A stretch of DNA of 64,000 nucleotides from Paraburkholderia aspalathi (lineage in GTDB: Bacteria > Pseudomonadota > Gammaproteobacteria > Burkholderiales > Burkholderiaceae), in contig NZ_FPBH01000028.1 in the NCBI RefSeq assembly GCF_900116445.1, forward strand, positions 62,001 to 126,000. Reading direction: 5' to 3'. Shown piece by piece: positions 9,034 through 18,400 of the stretch (positions within the stretch are counted from its first letter, which is position 1; each line of letters begins with the position of its first letter). The notes under the pieces are model-generated. The model searched no databases. It was not told the DNA's origin and saw nothing but the letters and a program-made list of their open reading frames with translations. Position numbers and translations under genes: made by a program.

Positions 9034-10002
9034 ATGGATACGTCCAGCATCAACGCCCAGAGCATTTTCGACGACAACGCCGCCATGCTGAAGTTGAGCT
9101 GGCTGACGGGGCATGAAGGCTGGGAGCGCGGCTTTTCTTCGGAATCAGTCGCCAATGCCACGTCGAGCGCCGACCTTGTCGGCCACTTGAACCTGATCCA
9201 CCCGAACCGGATCCAGGTGCTCGGCGACGCCGAAATCGACTACTACAAGCGCCAAACCGACGAAGACCGCTCGCGCCACATGGCCGAGCTGATCGCGTTG
9301 GAACCGCCGTTTCTGGTGGTGGCGGGCGGCGTCGCCGCGCCGCCGGAACTGGTGCTGCGCTGCACGCGCTCGTCCACGCCGCTTTTCACCACCCCAATGT
9401 CCGCCGCCGCGGTGATCGACAGCCTGCGCCTCTACATGTCGCGCATTCTGGCGCCGCGCGCCACGTTGCACGGCGTGTTTCTCGACATTCTCGGCATGGG
9501 CGTGCTGCTCACCGGCGATTCCGGCCTCGGCAAGAGCGAACTCGGGCTGGAGCTGATCAGCCGCGGCCACGGCCTCGTTGCCGACGACGCAGTGGATTTC
9601 GTGCGCCTCGGGCCGGATTTCGTCGAAGGGCGCTGCCCGCCGCTGCTGCAAAACCTGCTTGAAGTGCGCGGTCTGGGCCTGCTCGACATCAAGACGATCT
9701 TCGGTGAAACCGCGGTGCGCCGCAAAATGAAGCTGAAACTGATCGTGCAACTGGTGCGCCGTCCGGACGGTGAATTCCAGCGGCTGCCGCTGGAAAGCCA
9801 AACCGTCGACGTGCTCGGCCTGCCGATCAGCAAAGTCACGATTCAGGTGGCGGCCGGCCGCAACCTCGCGGTTCTGGTCGAGGCAGCCGTGCGCAACACG
9901 ATCCTGCAACTGCGCGGCATCGATACGCTGCGCGACTTCATGGATCGCCAGCGCCTGGCCATGCAGGACCCGGACAGCCAGTTTCCCGGCAAATTGATCT
10001 GA
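9034..10002 (+). CDS. hprK: HPr kinase/phosphorylase HprK
   Basis: Phosphorylates and dephosphorylates a serine of HPr-type proteins. The 322-residue protein has an N-terminal MurF-like domain (about 1-135) and a C-terminal kinase domain with Walker A GDSGLGKSE near residue 160. The HPr-kinase signature lies around LLDIKTIFGETAVRRK. In beta-proteobacteria without a complete sugar PTS at this locus, HprK is thought to link PtsN/NPr to carbon or virulence regulation. It follows ptsN and precedes rapZ. Confidence 0.96.
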   Translation: MDTSSINAQSIFDDNAAMLKLSWLTGHEGWERGFSSESVANATSSADLVGHLNLIHPNRIQVLGDAEIDYYKRQTDEDRSRHMAELIALEPPFLVVAGGVAAPPELVLRCTRSSTPLFTTPMSAAAVIDSLRLYMSRILAPRATLHGVFLDILGMGVLLTGDSGLGKSELGLELISRGHGLVADDAVDFVRLGPDFVEGRCPPLLQNLLEVRGLGLLDIKTIFGETAVRRKMKLKLIVQLVRRPDGEFQRLPLESQTVDVLGLPISKVTIQVAAGRNLAVLVEAAVRNTILQLRGIDTLRDFMDRQRLAMQDPDSQFPGKLI

Positions 10003-10075
10003 ATCCGCGCGCCCCGGCACCGTGTGACGTCCGCAGCCAACGGCAGGCTGCGACGGCGCGCGCACTGGGACCAGA

Positions 10076-10084
10076 TGCTATGAT
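10076..10084 (+). promoter_or_regulatory. Extended -10 candidate for rapZ
   Basis: TGC followed by TATGAT (10079-10084) lies about 25 bases before the rapZ ATG. No clear -35 is visible. A bulged hairpin GTC(C)GCAGCC/GGCTGCGAC precedes it at about 10029-10053. Confidence 0.3.
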
Positions 10085-10108
10085 GAACTGTACGGATTTC
10101 ACGACTCC

Positions 10109-11002
10109 ATGCGCATAATCCTGATCACCGGTATTTCCGGCTCCGGCAAATCAGTTGCCCTGAACGCGCTTGAAGACGCAGGCTATTACTGCGTCGACAA
10201 TCTGCCGCCGCGTTTTTTGCCGCAACTGGCCAACTATCTCGCCGACGACGGCCAGGAACGCCTCGCGGTCGCCATCGACGCGCGCTCGAGCGCTTCGCTC
10301 GACGAAATGCCCGCGATGATCCGCGACCTTTCGCGCGCCCACGATGTGCGTGTACTCTTCCTGAACGCAAGCACGCAGTCGCTGATTCAACGCTTTTCCG
10401 AAACACGCCGCCGCCACCCGCTGTCCGGTTCCACGGCGCATGATGCAGACGTCGGCTTGCTGACGTCGCTCGCCGAAGCGATCGAACGCGAACGCGAACT
10501 CGTGGCGGGCCTCGCCGAATTCGGCCATCAGATCGACACCAGCAATCTGCGCGCAAACGTGTTGCGTGCGTGGGTCAAACGCTTCATCGAGCAGGAAGAT
10601 GCCGGGCTCGTGCTGATGTTCGAGTCCTTCGGTTTCAAACGCGGCGTGCCGCTCGACGCCGATTATGTTTTCGACGTACGCACGCTGCCGAACCCGTACT
10701 ACGATCATGAATTGCGGCCGCTCACGGGCCTCGACCAACCGGTGCGGGATTTTCTCGATGCACTGCCGGTCGTGCATGAAATGATCGACGACATCGAAAA
10801 ATTTCTCGCTAAATGGTTGCCGCATTTCCGTGACGACAACCGCAGTTATCTGACGGTCGCGATCGGTTGCACGGGCGGCCAGCACCGCTCGGTATTCATT
10901 GCTGAGACGCTCGCCGCGCGTCTCGCAACGTCAGCGAATGTCATTGTGCGGCACCGCGATGCGCCGGTTCATGCCGGCGAATCATCGAAGTTAGTGGCTT
11001 AA
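10109..11002 (+). CDS. rapZ: RNase adapter protein RapZ
   Basis: Nucleotide-binding protein which, in E. coli, delivers the sRNA GlmZ to RNase E to tune glucosamine-6-phosphate synthase. The 297-residue protein has an N-terminal P-loop (GISGSGKS, residues about 8-15) and the conserved C-terminal GCTGGQHRSV motif near residue 255. GlmY and GlmZ are not recognised here, so the RNA target in this organism is unknown. Co-location with ptsN and hprK is conserved. Confidence 0.95.
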   Translation: MRIILITGISGSGKSVALNALEDAGYYCVDNLPPRFLPQLANYLADDGQERLAVAIDARSSASLDEMPAMIRDLSRAHDVRVLFLNASTQSLIQRFSETRRRHPLSGSTAHDADVGLLTSLAEAIERERELVAGLAEFGHQIDTSNLRANVLRAWVKRFIEQEDAGLVLMFESFGFKRGVPLDADYVFDVRTLPNPYYDHELRPLTGLDQPVRDFLDALPVVHEMIDDIEKFLAKWLPHFRDDNRSYLTVAIGCTGGQHRSVFIAETLAARLATSANVIVRHRDAPVHAGESSKLVA

Positions 11003-11041
11003 CCGGCCGCATCGCGCGGCCTTAACTCGAAGCGTTGCGCC

Positions 11042-11674
11042 ATGTCTTCTTCTACTGTGCTTGCCGATGTGCCGCTGTTTCCGCTGCATACGGTGCTGTT
11101 TCCCGATGGACTGCTGCCGCTGAAAATCTTCGAAGCGCGCTACCTCGATATGGCGCGCGAGTGTCTGCGTGAAAAAACGCCGTTCGGTGTGTGTCTGCTG
11201 AAAAGCGGCGCGGAAGTGGCGCGCGAAGAAGAGCCTTCGGTGCCCGAAGCAATTGGCTGTCTCGCCGAGATCGAAGAGTGCGATGTCGAAGCCTTCGGCA
11301 TGCTGCTGATTCGGGCACGTGGCACCCGGCGGTTTCGCCTGCTGTCGCATCGTGTGGAGAGCAGCGGCTTGCTGGTCGGCATGGCGGAGCCGCTTGGCGA
11401 AGACATACCGCTCGAGGGCAATGAGCAACTGGCCAAGTTCGGTGCGTGCGCGGAAGTGCTCGAACGGATCATCGCCACGATCCGCGAACGCGACCCGGAC
11501 AGCTTGCCGTTCGCGGAACCGTTCAGGCTGGAAGATCCGTCATGGGTGTCGAACCGGCTTGCGGAAGTGTTGCCCATCGCCCTTCGTGCAAGGCAAAAGT
11601 TGATGGAACTGCAGGACGCCGGCGCGCGAATCGACGTGGTTCATCACTATATGCAGCAGCATCAGCTGCTTTGA
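11042..11674 (+). CDS. Lon N-terminal (LON substrate-binding) domain protein
   Basis: A 210-residue stand-alone LON_substr_bdg domain, like the substrate-recognition N-terminus of Lon protease but without ATPase or protease parts. The conserved start is PLFPLHTVLFPDGLLPLKIFE, and the GVCLLKSG segment is typical. The cellular role of this family is poorly defined; it may be an adaptor or a PUA-like RNA binder. It converges with mutY, leaving only 36 bases between stops. Confidence 0.9.
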   Translation: MSSSTVLADVPLFPLHTVLFPDGLLPLKIFEARYLDMARECLREKTPFGVCLLKSGAEVAREEEPSVPEAIGCLAEIEECDVEAFGMLLIRARGTRRFRLLSHRVESSGLLVGMAEPLGEDIPLEGNEQLAKFGACAEVLERIIATIRERDPDSLPFAEPFRLEDPSWVSNRLAEVLPIALRARQKLMELQDAGARIDVVHHYMQQHQLL

Positions 11675-11710
11675 TTTGATGTGCTTTCGGCTTTTTCGGC
11701 TCGCGGCTGG

Positions 11711-12772
11711 CTAGATCAGCGAGCCGTGCAAACTATCCAGTAGTTTGCGCACCGGCGCGGGTACACCGAACGAATCGAGATCGCTTAACGCGACCCATGC
11801 GGTGTCCGCGTCGTTAAGCGCAGCCAATGCGCCCACACCACGATCCAGTTCAGCGAGCCGCGGCTCGATATCCAGCTTGAAATGCGTGAAGACGTGCGTG
11901 AGCGGCGCGAGCGGTGAGACCGCTCCGTCGCCACCAAAGGCACGTGCACGCTCGGCAAGCGTGGCTTCGTCGGCGGCTTCGGGCAGGCTCCACAAGCCAC
12001 CCCAGATGCCCGAGGGCGGGCGCTTTTCCAGCATCACGGCGTTACCGTCGCGCAGCACCAGCATCCATGTGCGGCGCGTCGGCACGGCTTTCTTTGGCCG
12101 TGACGTGGGCAGTTCACGCTGACGTCCGGTCACGTTGGCCACGCAGTCGGCGGCGAACGGGCAGCGCAGGCAGTCCGGCTTGCCGCGCACGCACAACGTT
12201 GCGCCGAGGTCCATCAGGCCTTGCGTATAGGCGCTGACATCGTCGTTCGATGCGTTGGACGGCAGCAGCGATTCCGCCAGCGTCCACATCGCGTTCTCGA
12301 CTTTCTTTTCGCCCGGAAAACCTTCCACGCCAAATACCCGCGCCAGCACGCGCTTCACGTTGCCGTCGAGAATCGTGGCACGCGCGCCAAACGCGAAAGA
12401 GGCGATCGCCGCTGCCGTCGAGCGGCCAATGCCCGGCAATTCCGCGAGCTCGTCGACCGACTCGGGAAACGCACCGCCATGCTGCTCGACGACCACCTGA
12501 GCGCAGCGATGCAGATTGCGTGCACGCGAGTAATAACCAAGGCCGGCCCACAGCGCCATCACATCATCTGCCGGCGCGGCGGCGAGCGAGGCGACATCCG
12601 GACAACGCGCAAGAAACTTGGCGTAGTACGGAATTACCGTCGATACCTGCGTCTGCTGCAGCATGATTTCCGACAGCCAGATGCGATACGGATCGCGCGT
12701 GTTCTGCCAGGGCAGATCATGACGGCCATGCTGGCGCTGCCACGCAATCAGCCGCGCGGAAAAATCAGACAT
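11711..12772 (-). CDS. mutY: Adenine DNA glycosylase MutY
   Basis: Removes A mispaired with 8-oxoguanine. The 353-residue protein has the catalytic Glu in WLSEIMLQQTQV, the helix-hairpin-helix ELPGIGRSTAAAI with the catalytic Asp in ILDGNVKRV, and a [4Fe-4S] cluster motif C-x6-C-x2-C-x5-C (CVRGKPDCLRCPFAADC). A C-terminal NUDIX-like 8-oxoG recognition domain covers about 230-350. The start is the ATG giving MSDFSARLIAWQ; an upstream in-frame extension runs into the mutM 3' end and is not conserved. It is 61 bases downstream of mutM. Confidence 0.96.
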   Translation of the reverse strand: MSDFSARLIAWQRQHGRHDLPWQNTRDPYRIWLSEIMLQQTQVSTVIPYYAKFLARCPDVASLAAAPADDVMALWAGLGYYSRARNLHRCAQVVVEQHGGAFPESVDELAELPGIGRSTAAAIASFAFGARATILDGNVKRVLARVFGVEGFPGEKKVENAMWTLAESLLPSNASNDDVSAYTQGLMDLGATLCVRGKPDCLRCPFAADCVANVTGRQRELPTSRPKKAVPTRRTWMLVLRDGNAVMLEKRPPSGIWGGLWSLPEAADEATLAERARAFGGDGAVSPLAPLTHVFTHFKLDIEPRLAELDRGVGALAALNDADTAWVALSDLDSFGVPAPVRKLLDSLHGSLI

Positions 12773-12833
12773 GACAGGAAAAGCGGGCGTAGCGGACGCG
12801 GCGGACGGGCTTATACGAGAAGGCATCGAAAAT

Positions 12834-13664
12834 TTAGCGCTGGCAGGTGGGACAGAAATACGTAGAACGCTGCCCCTGCACGATCTGTTTGATCGGCGTT
12901 CCACACACGCGGCATGGCAGCCCCGCGCGATCATAGACGAAATAGTCGAGCTGAAAGTAACCGCTTTCGCCATCGCTGCCGACGAAATCACGCAGCGTGC
13001 TGCCACCCTTCTCGATCGCTGCGGCGAGCGTGACGCGCACCGCGTCGGCCAGCAGATCGTAGCGCACGAGCGAGACGCGGCCCGCCGCGGTGGTAGGCCG
13101 GATACCGGCGCGAAAGAGACTTTCGGACGCGTAGATATTACCCACGCCGACCACGATCTCCCCTGCCAGCAAGGCCTGCTTCACCGACACCTTGCGCCCG
13201 CGCGTGAGCCGGTGCATCAACGCGCCGGAGAACGCCGGCGAAAACGGCTCGACACCGAGGCTCGCGAGCAGCGGATGCTCGAGCACGCCACCGGCTTCGC
13301 GCGGGTGCCACAACACCGCGCCGAAGCGCCGCGGATCGCGATAGCGCAAAATGAATTCGTCGAAAATCCAGTCGATGTGATCGTGTTTCGCCGCAGCGGG
13401 TGGACGCGGCACATGGCGCAGCACGCGCAGCGTGCCTGTCATGCCGAGATGCACAATGAACCAGCCGGCGTCGATCTCGAATAGCAGATACTTGCCGCGC
13501 CGTTCGACCTTGCGCACCACGCTGCCACGCAAGGTTTTCGCAAGGTCCGCCGGAATCGGCCAACGCAGCGCGGGCGTACGCACATCGACGCGTTCAACCT
13601 TGCGCCCGGACACATACGGTTCGATTCCCCTTCGGGTAACCTCAACTTCTGGCAACTCTGGCAT
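12834..13664 (-). CDS. mutM: Formamidopyrimidine-DNA glycosylase MutM (Fpg)
   Basis: Bifunctional glycosylase/AP lyase that excises 8-oxoguanine and formamidopyrimidines. The mature N-terminus PELPEVEV supplies the catalytic Pro and Glu, and a lysine in RRGKYLLF matches the conserved Lys57. The C-terminal zinc finger is C-x2-C-x16-C-x2-C ending CPTCQR. Length (276 residues) is normal. The start is fixed by the conserved MPELPEVEV; the open frame runs on upstream into the opposite-strand TPR gene. With mutY it forms the GO repair pair. Confidence 0.97.
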   Translation of the reverse strand: MPELPEVEVTRRGIEPYVSGRKVERVDVRTPALRWPIPADLAKTLRGSVVRKVERRGKYLLFEIDAGWFIVHLGMTGTLRVLRHVPRPPAAAKHDHIDWIFDEFILRYRDPRRFGAVLWHPREAGGVLEHPLLASLGVEPFSPAFSGALMHRLTRGRKVSVKQALLAGEIVVGVGNIYASESLFRAGIRPTTAAGRVSLVRYDLLADAVRVTLAAAIEKGGSTLRDFVGSDGESGYFQLDYFVYDRAGLPCRVCGTPIKQIVQGQRSTYFCPTCQR

Positions 13665-13751
13665 GTCTAACTGGTCTGCAACTTGCGTGAGTGGTTGTGC
13701 GCTTATTGTAGCGAGCGCGTTACAATCGTCCGAAACATTGAACGGATTTCC

Positions 13752-15593
13752 ATGAACTTGTCCTTCGTGAAGCTGTTTTCGAAGCGCCCGGCTAGCGCAT
13801 CCCGCGTGCCGCACGCCGTGTCCGCTCGCCGCATGCTCGGTGCCGCCGCGCTCGCCGTCTGGGCGCTGGCTGCCGTGCCCGCGCACGCGCAGGACCCGTC
13901 GCCAGACTCGGATGACACGTCCGTCACGCTGCCAGACCCGCTCGGCCCGGCAACGGCAGAAGACCAGAAGTCTCTGCCGGGTGTGCCGCTGTCCAGCCAG
14001 ATCGTATTCCAGGTGCTCGCTGCTGAAGTCGCATTGCAACGCGACCAGCCGGCGCCCGCCTACCAGACCTACCTCGCGCTCGCGCGCGACACGCACGATC
14101 CACGCATGGCGCAACGCGCCACGGAAATCGCGCTGGCCGCGCAAAGCCCGTCAGACGCATTGGCCGCCGCGCAATTGTGGCAGCAGTATGCGCCGGATTC
14201 GGAACGCGCCGCGCAACTCGATGCATCGCTACTCGTGCTGTCCGGCAAGCCTGACGACGCCGCGCCGATCCTCGCCCGTGAACTCGCGAGAGTGCCGGCC
14301 GACAATCGCGGCAGCGCGATTCTGGCGCTGCAGTTGCTGCTCTCGCGCGGCCCGAACCGGATCGGCGGCTTGCATGTGCTGCAGGATCTGCTGAAGAACG
14401 ACCTGAACCGGCCCGAGGCGCAGTTGGCCATCGCGCGCCAGCAGCTCGTTTCCGACGACGCACCGGGCGCGCGCAAGTCGCTCGAGCAGGCGCTCACGCT
14501 CAAGCCGGACTATTTGCCGGCCGCGCTGATGCTGTCGCAGATGGGCCCGGAGGAGCGCAAGGAAGGCATCGCGTCGCTCGAAAAGTACGTGCAGCAGAAC
14601 CCGAAATCGCATGACGCGCGTCTCGCGCTCGCGCAGATGTATCTCGCGAGCGACCGTCTGGACGACGCGCAGAAGCAGTTCGAGATCATGCACAAGAACA
14701 ACGCGACCGACCTCACGCCGCTGATGGCGCTCGCGCTGATCAAGATCCAGCAGAAGAATTTCACCGAGGCGCAGACCTATCTGACCCAGTACGCGCAGCA
14801 AGCCGAGAAAACGCCAGGCGCCGATCCGGGCCAGGCGTATATCTATCTTGCGCAACTGTCACTCGAACAGAAGAACGAAGCAGCGGCGAGCGACTGGCTG
14901 AACAAGGTTTCGCCAGCGAGCCAGCAGTTCGTGCCGGCGCAGATCACGCGGGCGCAATTGCTCGCCAAGCAGGGCAAGACTGAAGACGCGCGCAAGCTGC
15001 TGGCCAACCTGCAGGCACCCGATCCGCGCGACCAGGCGTTGATTGCCCGCACCGACGCGGCCATTCTGTTCGACGCGAAGCGCTACCCGGAAGCGGAAAC
15101 ACGCCTGCAGCAGGCCACCGCGAATTTCCCGGACGACCCCGATCTGACCTACGACTACGCGATGGCCGCCGAAAAAACCGGCCATTACGACGTCATGGAA
15201 GCGCAGTTGCGCAAGCTGATCCAGACGCAGCCGGACAATCCGCAGGCTTATAACGCGCTCGGCTATTCGCTGGCCGATCGCAATCAGCGGCTGCCGGAAG
15301 CGGACAAGCTGGTCGAGAGGGCCTCGGCGCTGGCGCCGAACGACGCGTTCATCATGGACAGCGTCGGCTGGGTCAAGTACCGGATGGGCGATACGTCGGA
15401 TGCCATCAAGCTGCTGCGCAAAGCGTACGACCTCCAGCCGAACGCCGAAATCGGCGCGCATCTCGGCGAAGTGCTGTGGAAAACCGGCGCGCAGGATCAG
15501 GCTCGTGCCGCTTTCCGCGACGCACGCAAGCTCGAACCGGACAACGACACCCTGGTCAAAACGCTTCAACGTCTTCAGGTGAACGATCTTTGA
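13752..15593 (+). CDS. Secreted tetratricopeptide-repeat protein
   Basis: A 613-residue protein with an N-terminal signal peptide (MLGAAALAVWALAAVPAHAQD, cleavage near residue 40) and many TPR units across about 80-600, for example AYNALGYSLADRNQRLPEAD and NAEIGAHLGEVLWKTGAQDQA. It is exported and probably scaffolds an envelope complex. It overlaps lolB by one base (TGATG), which hints at a link with outer-membrane lipoprotein assembly. The specific function is unknown. TACAAT at 13722-13727 is a possible -10 element. Confidence 0.85.
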   Translation: MNLSFVKLFSKRPASASRVPHAVSARRMLGAAALAVWALAAVPAHAQDPSPDSDDTSVTLPDPLGPATAEDQKSLPGVPLSSQIVFQVLAAEVALQRDQPAPAYQTYLALARDTHDPRMAQRATEIALAAQSPSDALAAAQLWQQYAPDSERAAQLDASLLVLSGKPDDAAPILARELARVPADNRGSAILALQLLLSRGPNRIGGLHVLQDLLKNDLNRPEAQLAIARQQLVSDDAPGARKSLEQALTLKPDYLPAALMLSQMGPEERKEGIASLEKYVQQNPKSHDARLALAQMYLASDRLDDAQKQFEIMHKNNATDLTPLMALALIKIQQKNFTEAQTYLTQYAQQAEKTPGADPGQAYIYLAQLSLEQKNEAAASDWLNKVSPASQQFVPAQITRAQLLAKQGKTEDARKLLANLQAPDPRDQALIARTDAAILFDAKRYPEAETRLQQATANFPDDPDLTYDYAMAAEKTGHYDVMEAQLRKLIQTQPDNPQAYNALGYSLADRNQRLPEADKLVERASALAPNDAFIMDSVGWVKYRMGDTSDAIKLLRKAYDLQPNAEIGAHLGEVLWKTGAQDQARAAFRDARKLEPDNDTLVKTLQRLQVNDL

Positions 15594-16225
15594 TGCGTCT
15601 TTCCCGCTTGATCTCCTATCCCCGGGCGCCGCGTGGCGCGGCGCTCGGATTCGTAGCGGCAGCGGTTGTCGCGTTGGCTGGTTGTGCATCGGTTAAGCCG
15701 CAGGGGCCGTCCACGTCGAATGCGGCAACGTCCGTCACTGCCCAGACCTCGCGTGCCTATCAAGGCCGTTTCGCGGTCCAGTACAACGATCAGAACGGCC
15801 AGCAGCGCAATGCCTATGGCAATTTCACCTGGCAGGAAACGGGTGACACGGTCACCCTGCAATTGCGCAATCCGCTTGGGCAGACGCTTGCCATCGTGAC
15901 TTCGTCGCCTGCTTCGGCCACGCTCGAACTGCCGAATCGCCAACCGCTCACCGCCGACAACGTCTCCACGCTGATGCAGAACGCGCTCGGCTTCGCGCTG
16001 CCGGTCGAAGGGCTGCGTTATTGGCTGCAACCGTCGCCTGCGCCGACTTCGCGCGCGAAAACCGAGAAGGATCCGGAGCAACCTTCGCGTCTGAAGCAGA
16101 TCACGCAGGACGGCTGGACGATCGATTACCTGGCGTATGCGGACGCACCGGCCACCGGCGTGAAGCGCGTGAATCTGAGCCGCTCGGAACCGCCGCTCGA
16201 CATCAAGCTCGTGCTGGATCAGTAG
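15593..16225 (+). CDS. lolB: Outer-membrane lipoprotein receptor LolB
   Basis: Accepts lipoproteins from LolA and inserts them in the outer membrane. The 210-residue precursor carries a lipobox (VALAGC, Cys near residue 29) after a hydrophobic signal, and the LolB fold with QGRFAVQYN and GNFTWQETGDTV. The ATG overlaps the upstream TGA. The order lolB-ispE-tRNA-Gln-prs is conserved in many beta- and gamma-proteobacteria. Confidence 0.93.
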   Translation: MRLSRLISYPRAPRGAALGFVAAAVVALAGCASVKPQGPSTSNAATSVTAQTSRAYQGRFAVQYNDQNGQQRNAYGNFTWQETGDTVTLQLRNPLGQTLAIVTSSPASATLELPNRQPLTADNVSTLMQNALGFALPVEGLRYWLQPSPAPTSRAKTEKDPEQPSRLKQITQDGWTIDYLAYADAPATGVKRVNLSRSEPPLDIKLVLDQ

Positions 16226-16298
16226 TTCAGTAGCCGCGCCCGTTCGCGCAACCTTTGCCGCTTCTTCGGCGCCGCTATGGCGCATGTAGCCCTGACTC

Positions 16299-17180
16299 AT
16301 GATTGAAACGACCGACTCGCTGCGCGATTGCCTCGCGCCAGCGAAACTGAACCTCTTCCTGCACATCACCGGCCGCCGGCCGGACGGCTATCACACGCTG
16401 CAAACCGTCTTCCAGTTGCTCGACTGGGGCGACATCCTGCACTTCACGCGGCGCGACGACGGCCTCATCACGCGCAGCACTGAGATCGCCGACGTGCCGC
16501 CGGAACACGATCTCACCGTGCGCGCAGCAACGCTCCTGAAAGCGCATACCGGCTCGCCCGCAGGTGTCGATATCGAAATCGACAAGCGCCTGCCAATGGG
16601 CGCGGGTCTGGGCGGCGGCAGCTCCGATGCGGCCACCACGTTACTCGCGCTGAACCGCCTCTGGAAACTCGATTTGCCGCGACTGGAGTTGCAAGCGCTG
16701 GCGTTGAAGCTTGGTGCGGACGTGCCATTTTTTGTTTTTGGGAAAAATGCGTTCGCACAGGGTGTCGGAGAGGCTTTAGACGTTGTACAATTGCCGCCGC
16801 GCCATTTCCTGGTGGTGACACCGAGGGTTCACGTTCCAACTGCAGCGATTTTTTCCGAAAAAGCGTTGACAAGAGATTCGAAACCCCTCATAATTACGGA
16901 CTTTCCTGCAGAACTTAGCTGCAACACTGACTGGCCAGAAAGTTTTGGCCGCAATGACATGCAGCAGGTTGTCGTGGGAAAATACGCGGAAGTAGCGCAA
17001 GTGTTGCGATGGTTTGAAGACATCGCACCAGCGCGGATGTCTGGATCAGGTGCAAGTGTATTTGCAGCGTTTCGTAGCAAAGCTGAAGCAGAAGCGGCGC
17101 AAGCCAAACTGCCTCACGAATGGAACAGCGCAGTAACTGCAAGTCTCGATCAGCATCCACTCTTTACTTTCGCGTCATAA
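16299..17180 (+). CDS. ispE: 4-diphosphocytidyl-2-C-methyl-D-erythritol kinase IspE
   Basis: GHMP kinase of the MEP isoprenoid pathway; phosphorylates CDP-methylerythritol. The 293-residue protein begins with APAKLNLFLHITGRRPDGYH, has the ATP-binding glycine-rich motif PMGAGLGGGSSDAA, and a C-terminal GSGASVFA motif. The 3' third (about 16730-17180) is clearly poorer in GC and uses codons such as AGA and TTA that are rare in the neighbours, although the protein motifs remain intact. Confidence 0.96.
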   Translation: MIETTDSLRDCLAPAKLNLFLHITGRRPDGYHTLQTVFQLLDWGDILHFTRRDDGLITRSTEIADVPPEHDLTVRAATLLKAHTGSPAGVDIEIDKRLPMGAGLGGGSSDAATTLLALNRLWKLDLPRLELQALALKLGADVPFFVFGKNAFAQGVGEALDVVQLPPRHFLVVTPRVHVPTAAIFSEKALTRDSKPLIITDFPAELSCNTDWPESFGRNDMQQVVVGKYAEVAQVLRWFEDIAPARMSGSGASVFAAFRSKAEAEAAQAKLPHEWNSAVTASLDQHPLFTFAS

Positions 17181-17231
17181 GTTTTGCATCGTCGAACGTT
17201 CCCTCGTTCGGTGAAGCTCAAAGTTAGTGTA

Positions 17232-17308
17232 GGGGAGTCGCCAAGTTGGTTAAGGCACCGGATTTTGATTCCGGCATTCGAAGGTTCGACTCCTTCCTCC
17301 CCTGCCAA
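17232..17308 (+). tRNA. tRNA-Gln (anticodon TTG)
   Basis: A 77-base cloverleaf: acceptor arms AGGGGAG (17232-17238) and CTCCCCT (17298-17304) pair perfectly, the discriminator is G and CCA is encoded (17306-17308). The anticodon stem is CCGGA/TCCGG with loop TTTTGAT, giving anticodon TTG at 17266-17268. The T arm contains GGTTCGA. It lies between ispE and prs, a conserved position. A small hairpin CGAACG/CGTTCG sits at 17193-17210. Confidence 0.97.
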
Positions 17309-17352
17309 AAATTCTCGCATTTCCCTCGCCCCCAGCCTGAAGTAGGTGCACG

Positions 17353-18309
17353 ATGAGCAGCCATGACGGCCTGATGGTTTTTACTGGCAACGCAAATCCC
17401 GCGCTTGCACAGGAAGTCGTCAAAATCCTCGGTATTCCCCTCGGCAAAGCAATGGTCAGCCGTTTCTCGGACGGCGAAATCCAGGTCGAGATTCAGGAAA
17501 ACGTGCGTGGCAAGGATGTCTTCGTCCTGCAATCCACGTGCGCGCCGGCGAATGACAATCTGATGGAACTGATGATCATGGTCGATGCGCTCAAGCGCGC
17601 ATCCGCAGGCCGGATCACCGCAGCTATCCCCTACTTCGGTTATGCCCGTCAAGATCGACGCCCGCGTTCGGCGCGCGTCGCCATCTCGGCGAAGATCGTG
17701 GCGAATATGCTGGAAATCGCCGGCGTCGAGCGGATCATTACGATGGATCTGCACGCCGACCAGATTCAAGGCTTCTTCGACATCCCGGTCGACAATATCT
17801 ACGCTACGCCCGTGCTGCTCGGCGATCTGCGCAAGCAGAACTACGAGAACCTGCTGGTCGTTTCGCCAGACGTCGGCGGAGTGGTGCGTGCCCGTGCATT
17901 GGCCAAGCAACTGAATTGCGATCTCGCGATCATCGACAAACGCCGCCCGAAGGCGAACGTTGCCGAAGTGATGAACATCATCGGTGAAGTCGAAGGCCGC
18001 ACCTGCGTGATCATGGACGACATGGTCGACACCGCAGGCACGCTCTGCAAGGCAGCTCAGGTTTTGAAGGAACGCGGTGCGAAGCAGGTGTTCGCTTACG
18101 CTACCCACCCGGTTCTGTCGGGCGGTGCAGGCGAGCGAATTGCAGCTTCGGCACTCGACGAACTCGTTGTTACCGATACGATCCCGCTCGGCGAAGAAGC
18201 CCGCTCGTGCGCCAAGATCCGTTCGCTGACCAGCGCCGGCCTGCTCGCCGAAACGTTCTCGCGGATTCGCCGCGGCGATTCGGTGATGTCGCTGTTCGCT
18301 GAAAGTTAA
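17353..18309 (+). CDS. prs: Ribose-phosphate pyrophosphokinase Prs
   Basis: Makes PRPP from ribose 5-phosphate and ATP for nucleotide, histidine and tryptophan synthesis. At 318 residues it is a class I enzyme. Visible motifs include GRFSDGE-like RFSDGEIQVEI, the ATP/PRPP loop RQDRRPRSA, the catalytic region RRPKANV, and the PRPP-binding signature CVIMDDMVDTAGT. hisC, a PRPP-dependent pathway gene, lies 1.6 kb downstream. A terminator follows at 18401-18437. Confidence 0.97.
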   Translation: MSSHDGLMVFTGNANPALAQEVVKILGIPLGKAMVSRFSDGEIQVEIQENVRGKDVFVLQSTCAPANDNLMELMIMVDALKRASAGRITAAIPYFGYARQDRRPRSARVAISAKIVANMLEIAGVERIITMDLHADQIQGFFDIPVDNIYATPVLLGDLRKQNYENLLVVSPDVGGVVRARALAKQLNCDLAIIDKRRPKANVAEVMNIIGEVEGRTCVIMDDMVDTAGTLCKAAQVLKERGAKQVFAYATHPVLSGGAGERIAASALDELVVTDTIPLGEEARSCAKIRSLTSAGLLAETFSRIRRGDSVMSLFAES

Positions 18310-18370
18310 GTATTTGCGAAGGCGCGGCGCGCATAGCAGTACCGCACGCTGCACTTTTGCACAATTGGCA

Positions 18371-18393
18371 TGAACGAACGAAGGTTCGTGCCA
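18371..18393 (+). other. Stem-loop upstream of rplY
   Basis: ACGAAC (18374-18379), loop GAAG, GTTCGT (18384-18389), with flanking GGCA/TGCC that can extend it. It precedes the prs terminator. It could be a processing site or part of an rplY leader; no known family is recognised. Confidence 0.3.
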
Positions 18394-18400
18394 TCGCTCT

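Noticed and set aside
12773..13006. N-terminal extension of MutY by 78 residues
   Set aside because: The extension overlaps the mutM 3' end in another frame and is Ser/Arg-rich without homology. MSDFSARLIAWQ is the natural MutY start.
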